This document shows, piece by piece, positions 5,886-8,313 of a stretch of DNA of 8,313 bases. Position 1 is the first letter of the stretch. Each line of letters starts with the position of its first letter. The notes under the pieces were generated by a model. The model was not told the origin of the DNA. It saw only the letters and a program-made list of their open reading frames with translations, and ran no database searches. The stretch comes from JAEUIZ01 sp046155605 (GTDB lineage: Bacteria; Planctomycetota; Phycisphaerae; Phycisphaerales; UBA1924). The translations under genes were made by a program, and so were the position numbers. The stretch is taken from the NCBI GenBank assembly GCA_046155605.1, contig JBJXFQ010000135.1, positions 1 to 8,313 of the forward strand, read 5' to 3'.

Positions 5886-6541
5886 GGATCCGTCGCGCGG
5901 TCGAGTGCGTCGTGCTCTTCGTTGTCGCGCCCAGCGTGCTCGCCGCCCTTATGCACCCACGCCTCGTCTTCCCCGCGATCTGGGCCATCGGCGCGCTCTC
6001 GCTCGCGCTCCTCCTCCTCGATCCGTCCTTTGATCGCAAACACCTCTGGAACTTCCGCGGCCTGCGCGATTCGCTCCTTCGCATCCTCGCCCGCTTCGCC
6101 GTTCTCGGGCCGGCGCTCGCCTTCGCGCTCCTGCTCTTTGAGCCGCATCGGCTCTTCACGCTCCCGCGCGAGCGGCCGGGCCTGTGGGCGATCATCATGG
6201 TCGGCTATCCCATCCTCAGCGTGCTGCCACAAGAAGTCGCCTTCCGCGCGATGTTCATCCACCGCTACCGCGAGGTCTTCCCGAGAGCGGCCTCGCTCAT
6301 CCTCGCCAGCGCCATCGCCTTCGGCTATGCCCACGTCATCATGCGCAACGGCTGGGCCATCGGCTTTTCCGCCGTCGGCGGGGTCCTCTTCGCAGCAACC
6401 TACCTGCGCAGCCGCTCGCTCCTGGCCGCCTCCGCCGAGCACGCCCTCTACGGCTGCTGGATCTTCACCGTCGGCTGGGGGTGGTATTTCTTCGGGGGGT
6501 CGATGGCCGCAGCGCCGGCGATCACGCCCGTCCAGCCCTGA
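5882..6541 (+). CDS. CPBP-family intramembrane protease homologue
   Basis: This is a 219-aa, very hydrophobic protein with about six membrane segments, beginning near residues 8-23, 29-46, 70-86, 102-115, 137-151 and 160-175, with more at the C-end. CPBP (CAAX protease and bacteriocin-processing, Abi) motifs are present: QEVAFR at 117-122 in place of EExxxR, FGYAH at 147-151, and EHALYG with His187. The first Glu of the usual EE pair is Gln117; Glu118, Arg122, His151 and His187 are kept. I recall a subfamily with PQExxxR and EHALYGxxxFTxGxG that shares this, so the change is likely inherited and not damage. GTG 5882 is preferred because it overlaps the hydrolase stop (GTGA) and precedes the first helix; the frame is open upstream only inside the hydrolase. 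It may process a membrane partner; proteolytic activity is unproven. Confidence 0.85.
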   Translation: MRIRRAVECVVLFVVAPSVLAALMHPRLVFPAIWAIGALSLALLLLDPSFDRKHLWNFRGLRDSLLRILARFAVLGPALAFALLLFEPHRLFTLPRERPGLWAIIMVGYPILSVLPQEVAFRAMFIHRYREVFPRAASLILASAIAFGYAHVIMRNGWAIGFSAVGGVLFAATYLRSRSLLAASAEHALYGCWIFTVGWGWYFFGGSMAAAPAITPVQP

Positions 6542-6559
6542 GTACCGCCCTGAAACCGC

Positions 6560-7424
6560 TCAGTTCGTCCGTCGTATCACCACCGCAGTCAGGTCGTCCG
6601 GCTGCGGCTCGCCCGCCGCAAACTTCTCGACCGCGTCCCGCATCGCGGTGATGAAATCCGCCTCGGCCTGGTCCGCGCGGACCATCGCCGCGCCCAGCCG
6701 CTCAAGCCCGAATCGTTCGCCGTCGGACCGGGGCCACTCGAAGAACCCGTCCGTGATCAGCACGATCGCGTCGCTCGGCTCGAGCGCCACCACTCCATCC
6801 GCCTCGGACGTATCCGCCAGCCACATCGGCCCGATGCCCAGCGGCGGGCCGTCCGCGCCCCGCTGCTCGACCGTCCCCGTCGCCGCTCGATAGATCAGGA
6901 CCGGCCCCGTGCCCCGCCGAGATCAGGCGAACCCGCGACAGCCCCGGCTCGAGCAGCGCCAACACACGCGTCACAAAACGCCCCGGCGGCAGGCCGTGCG
7001 TGAGCAGCGCGTTGACTCGCGTGATCGCTTCGTCTACCACCGACTTTCCATGTACCGTCGCCCTCGCATACGCCCGGCAGAACGCCGCCCTCAGCGCCGG
7101 GCCAAGCCCATGCCCCGTCACATCCGCCAGCGAGACCGCTAGTTTGCCATCGGCGAGCACCTGCCAGTCGTAGTAGTCGCCGCCCGTCTCCGCCGCTGGC
7201 CTGTTCCACAGCGACACCTCAAAGCCCTCGATCTGCGGCCCGCTCTGAGGCAATTGGCCCTGCTACACCTCCGCCGCCACCGCAATCTCCCGCTCAGCAC
7301 GGTCGCGCCCGCCCGCCTCACGGAGCATCGCGTCCACGTGCTGCCGAACCTCACGCGCTGCGAACGCTGCGGACGCGACATCAGCGATCTCACCAAGATC
7401 GTCGTTGGCCCATGCTGGAGCGAC
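6560..7424 (-). pseudogene. SpoIIE/PP2C-like serine phosphatase, broken by a stop and a frameshift
   Basis: This enzyme family removes phosphate from Ser/Thr of regulatory proteins such as anti-sigma antagonists. The parts read, in order: a helical lead-in ending REIAVAAEV; a TAG at 7265-7263 where CAG (Gln) is expected (EV-Q-QGQLPQS); then PQIEGFEVSLWNRPA, TGGDYYDW, SLADVTGHG and LISAGHG; then a run of four C on the plus strand (6905-6908) with one base too many, after which the frame changes; then PVLIYRAATGTVEQRG, VLITDGFFEW and PDDLTAVVIRR to the TGA. All metal-binding Asp motifs remain, and removing one C and reading the TAG as Gln restores one continuous domain. A further TAG at 7427-7425 closes the frame upstream, so any sensor domain is missing. 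The lesions look recent; a sequencing error at the C-run is possible for one of them. Confidence 0.8.
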
Positions 7425-7426
7425 CT

Positions 7427-7818
7427 ATGAAACTCTCCCATCGCGCTCGCAGACCCGTCGCCCGCTTCCCTGGACCTCCGCCTCGCGGCGAGCGGCCCTC
7501 TGGTGCCGCCGGAATCTGGTCGGCTGCGCGGTAGTGGCCGCGGTACCCCTTGCGATGGGGGGGTCGGCCGGCTACGCCTTGCACAAGGCTCGGGAGTCGC
7601 TCGTGCGTGAAGCGGCGGCGCTCGCCAAGGGAAAGCAGCAGGCTGAAGCGCAACTCGAAGTCGTGCCGGCGGAGAACCTCGCATCGCCCGCAAGACCGCT
7701 GCGGAACGTCTGCACGCCAGACGCTCATCAGTCCTTCAATGGTCGCAAGAAGCGAGCCCGCCTCCGCGAATCTCGTGTGAGATTTATTACAAGAATACCT
7801 AGGTTTTCATCTTCGTAA
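7427..7818 (+). pseudogene. Debris: membrane-segment and coiled-coil fragment, no intact gene
   Basis: From 7405 a plus-strand frame is open and reads CRRNLVGCAVVAAVPLAMGG, then SAGYALHKARESLVREAAAL, then a Lys/Gln/Glu-rich helix up to about 7690. Basic residues, one membrane helix and a coiled coil resemble the juxtamembrane part of planctomycete Ser/Thr kinases or similar anchored proteins. G+C at third positions is high over 7510-7700, as in real genes here. A second frame begins ATG 7427, overlapping a preceding stop as ATGA, and reads MKLSHRARRPVARFPGPPPR before a stop at about 7533; joining the two would need a frameshift. The last part overlaps the C-terminus of the leftward 149-aa gene. 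I cannot name it and treat it as a remnant. Confidence 0.35.
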
Positions 7819-8177
7819 TCGTCTACATGGTACGTTGGATCCAATCGCGCCAAGTCTTCAACCGACAGACATTCGTAGTACCACTCGCAGTGCTTTGTCG
7901 GCGTACTGAGTGACATCTGCCATAGTCGCCTTCCACGTTTGTGAACGATCGCTTCGGTGCAATCACTGATAGCAAAGCGGTGCGTGCCGGATTGCCACTG
8001 CAACTTGTCCGCCTCCCAATACAGAGATCCCACGCTGTCGCGTCCAGGAAAAAACACACCATTATCTGACAGTTCCCACTTTCCATGCAACTCGTTGATG
8101 ATCATACCAGTGTCGGTGTCATATGTCCCACGCAGCACTCCAGCTTGACCCCATCGCGACAACTGAATCTTCGTCAT
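7728..8177 (-). CDS. Hypothetical protein of lower G+C, unrecognised family
   Basis: This 149-aa soluble protein has no signal peptide, membrane segment or known motif that I can see. It is rich in aromatic residues and alternating strands (GKWELSDNGVFF, SLYWEADKLQW), suggesting a small beta-rich fold, followed by an acidic stretch (YHVDDYEDENLG, 116-127) and a basic tail (RDSRRRARFLRPLKD, 135-149). ATG 8177 has GGAG five bases upstream. Base composition is near half G+C in the lines I counted, against roughly two thirds elsewhere, so it was probably acquired. The transposase end lies 11 bases upstream on the same strand, so its native promoter may be lost. The basic tail is encoded by G+C-rich sequence like the debris beyond it, so the original C-terminus may have been replaced. 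Function unknown. Confidence 0.7.
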   Translation of the reverse strand: MTKIQLSRWGQAGVLRGTYDTDTGMIINELHGKWELSDNGVFFPGRDSVGSLYWEADKLQWQSGTHRFAISDCTEAIVHKRGRRLWQMSLSTPTKHCEWYYECLSVEDLARLDPTYHVDDYEDENLGILVINLTRDSRRRARFLRPLKD

Positions 8178-8188
8178 ACAGACTCCGT

Positions 8189-8313
8189 CTAGGCTGTGTC
8201 TGACGGATCGCCCGGGGCCAGGAGGCGGAGGTATCGGCGGATGATGGCCAGGTCGAGGAACGCCTGGAAGTTCACCGCGAGCTTGTCGTAGCGGGTGCCG
8301 ACGCGGCGGTTCT
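8189..8313 (-). CDS. IS5-family transposase, C-terminal fragment (cut by window edge)
   Basis: Forty residues precede a TAG at 8191-8189: NRRVGTRYDKLAVNFQAFLD, then LAIIRRYLRLLAPGDPSDTA. 'TRYDKLAxNFxAFLxLAxIxxxLR' is the well-known C-terminus of IS5-family (IS427-like) DDE transposases. The catalytic core lies right of the window, so integrity is unknown. The transposase points toward the 149-aa gene, whose ATG follows 11 bases after the stop. Confidence 0.88.
   Translation of the reverse strand, partial: NRRVGTRYDKLAVNFQAFLDLAIIRRYLRLLAPGDPSDTA
8190..8204. repeat. Probable terminal inverted repeat end of the IS5-family element
   Basis: TAGGCTGTGTCTGAC, overlapping the transposase stop codon, resembles the GGCTGTGTC-type ends that I associate with IS5-family elements. 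The partner end is outside the window, so the boundary is inferred from position (transposase stop) and appearance only. Confidence 0.4.

Noticed and set aside
5780..6442. Glu/Asp/Arg-rich minus-strand open frame opposite the CPBP gene
   Set aside because: It is a repetitive charged shadow of a hydrophobic membrane protein; the plus strand holds the motifs.
6538..6562. Inverted pair CTGAG/CTCAG between the converging CPBP and phosphatase stops, as a terminator
   Set aside because: The stem is 5 bp with a 15-base loop and no T-run on either side; it mostly reflects the two stop codons.
1..8313. CRISPR array, rRNA, riboswitch or replication origin
   Set aside because: No regularly spaced repeats, rRNA-like sequence, recognised riboswitch core or DnaA-box cluster was seen on either strand.

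Overview
The window is G+C-rich bacterial DNA. Gene style (secreted alpha/beta hydrolase, small CxxC zinc ribbon, SpoIIE-type phosphatase, purE-purK beside a thiolase, palindromic 'GCACAGGC' repeats) resembles Planctomycetota, perhaps a Phycisphaerae-like lineage. This is inference from protein style, not a database match. The window is a conserved metabolic core with decayed mobile DNA at both ends.

Left end (1-1440): the last 37 codons of an IS630-type transposase; a leftward VOC/glyoxalase-fold protein with a lipoprotein-like leader; the C-terminal end of a tyrosine recombinase that has lost its upstream part and whose frame runs on into the antisense of a tRNA-Gly(CCC) gene; that tRNA with a possible terminator; and a compact palindromic element of about 136 bp (two related hairpins inside an 11-bp inverted repeat, flanked by a 10-bp direct repeat) directly downstream of purK.

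Core (1442-6541): on the minus strand lie thiolase, purE and purK, in that order of transcription. purE and purK overlap by 4 bp (GTGA) and together convert AIR to CAIR in purine synthesis. A 96-bp divergent gap separates them from a rightward set of three genes coupled by 4-bp overlaps (ATGA, then GTGA): a coiled-coil/zinc-ribbon protein, a secreted alpha/beta hydrolase with an EF-hand calcium loop inserted before its acid residue, and a CPBP-family intramembrane protease homologue. This coupled trio is the best candidate for an undescribed functional unit.

Right end (6542-8313): a SpoIIE/PP2C-like phosphatase facing the trio, broken by an in-frame TAG and a 1-bp insertion although all its catalytic motifs remain; a plus-strand membrane-segment/coiled-coil fragment that looks like debris; an unrecognised 149-aa protein of clearly lower G+C; and the C-terminus of an IS5-family transposase that ends 11 nt before that gene's start codon. 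No CRISPR array, rRNA or origin was seen.
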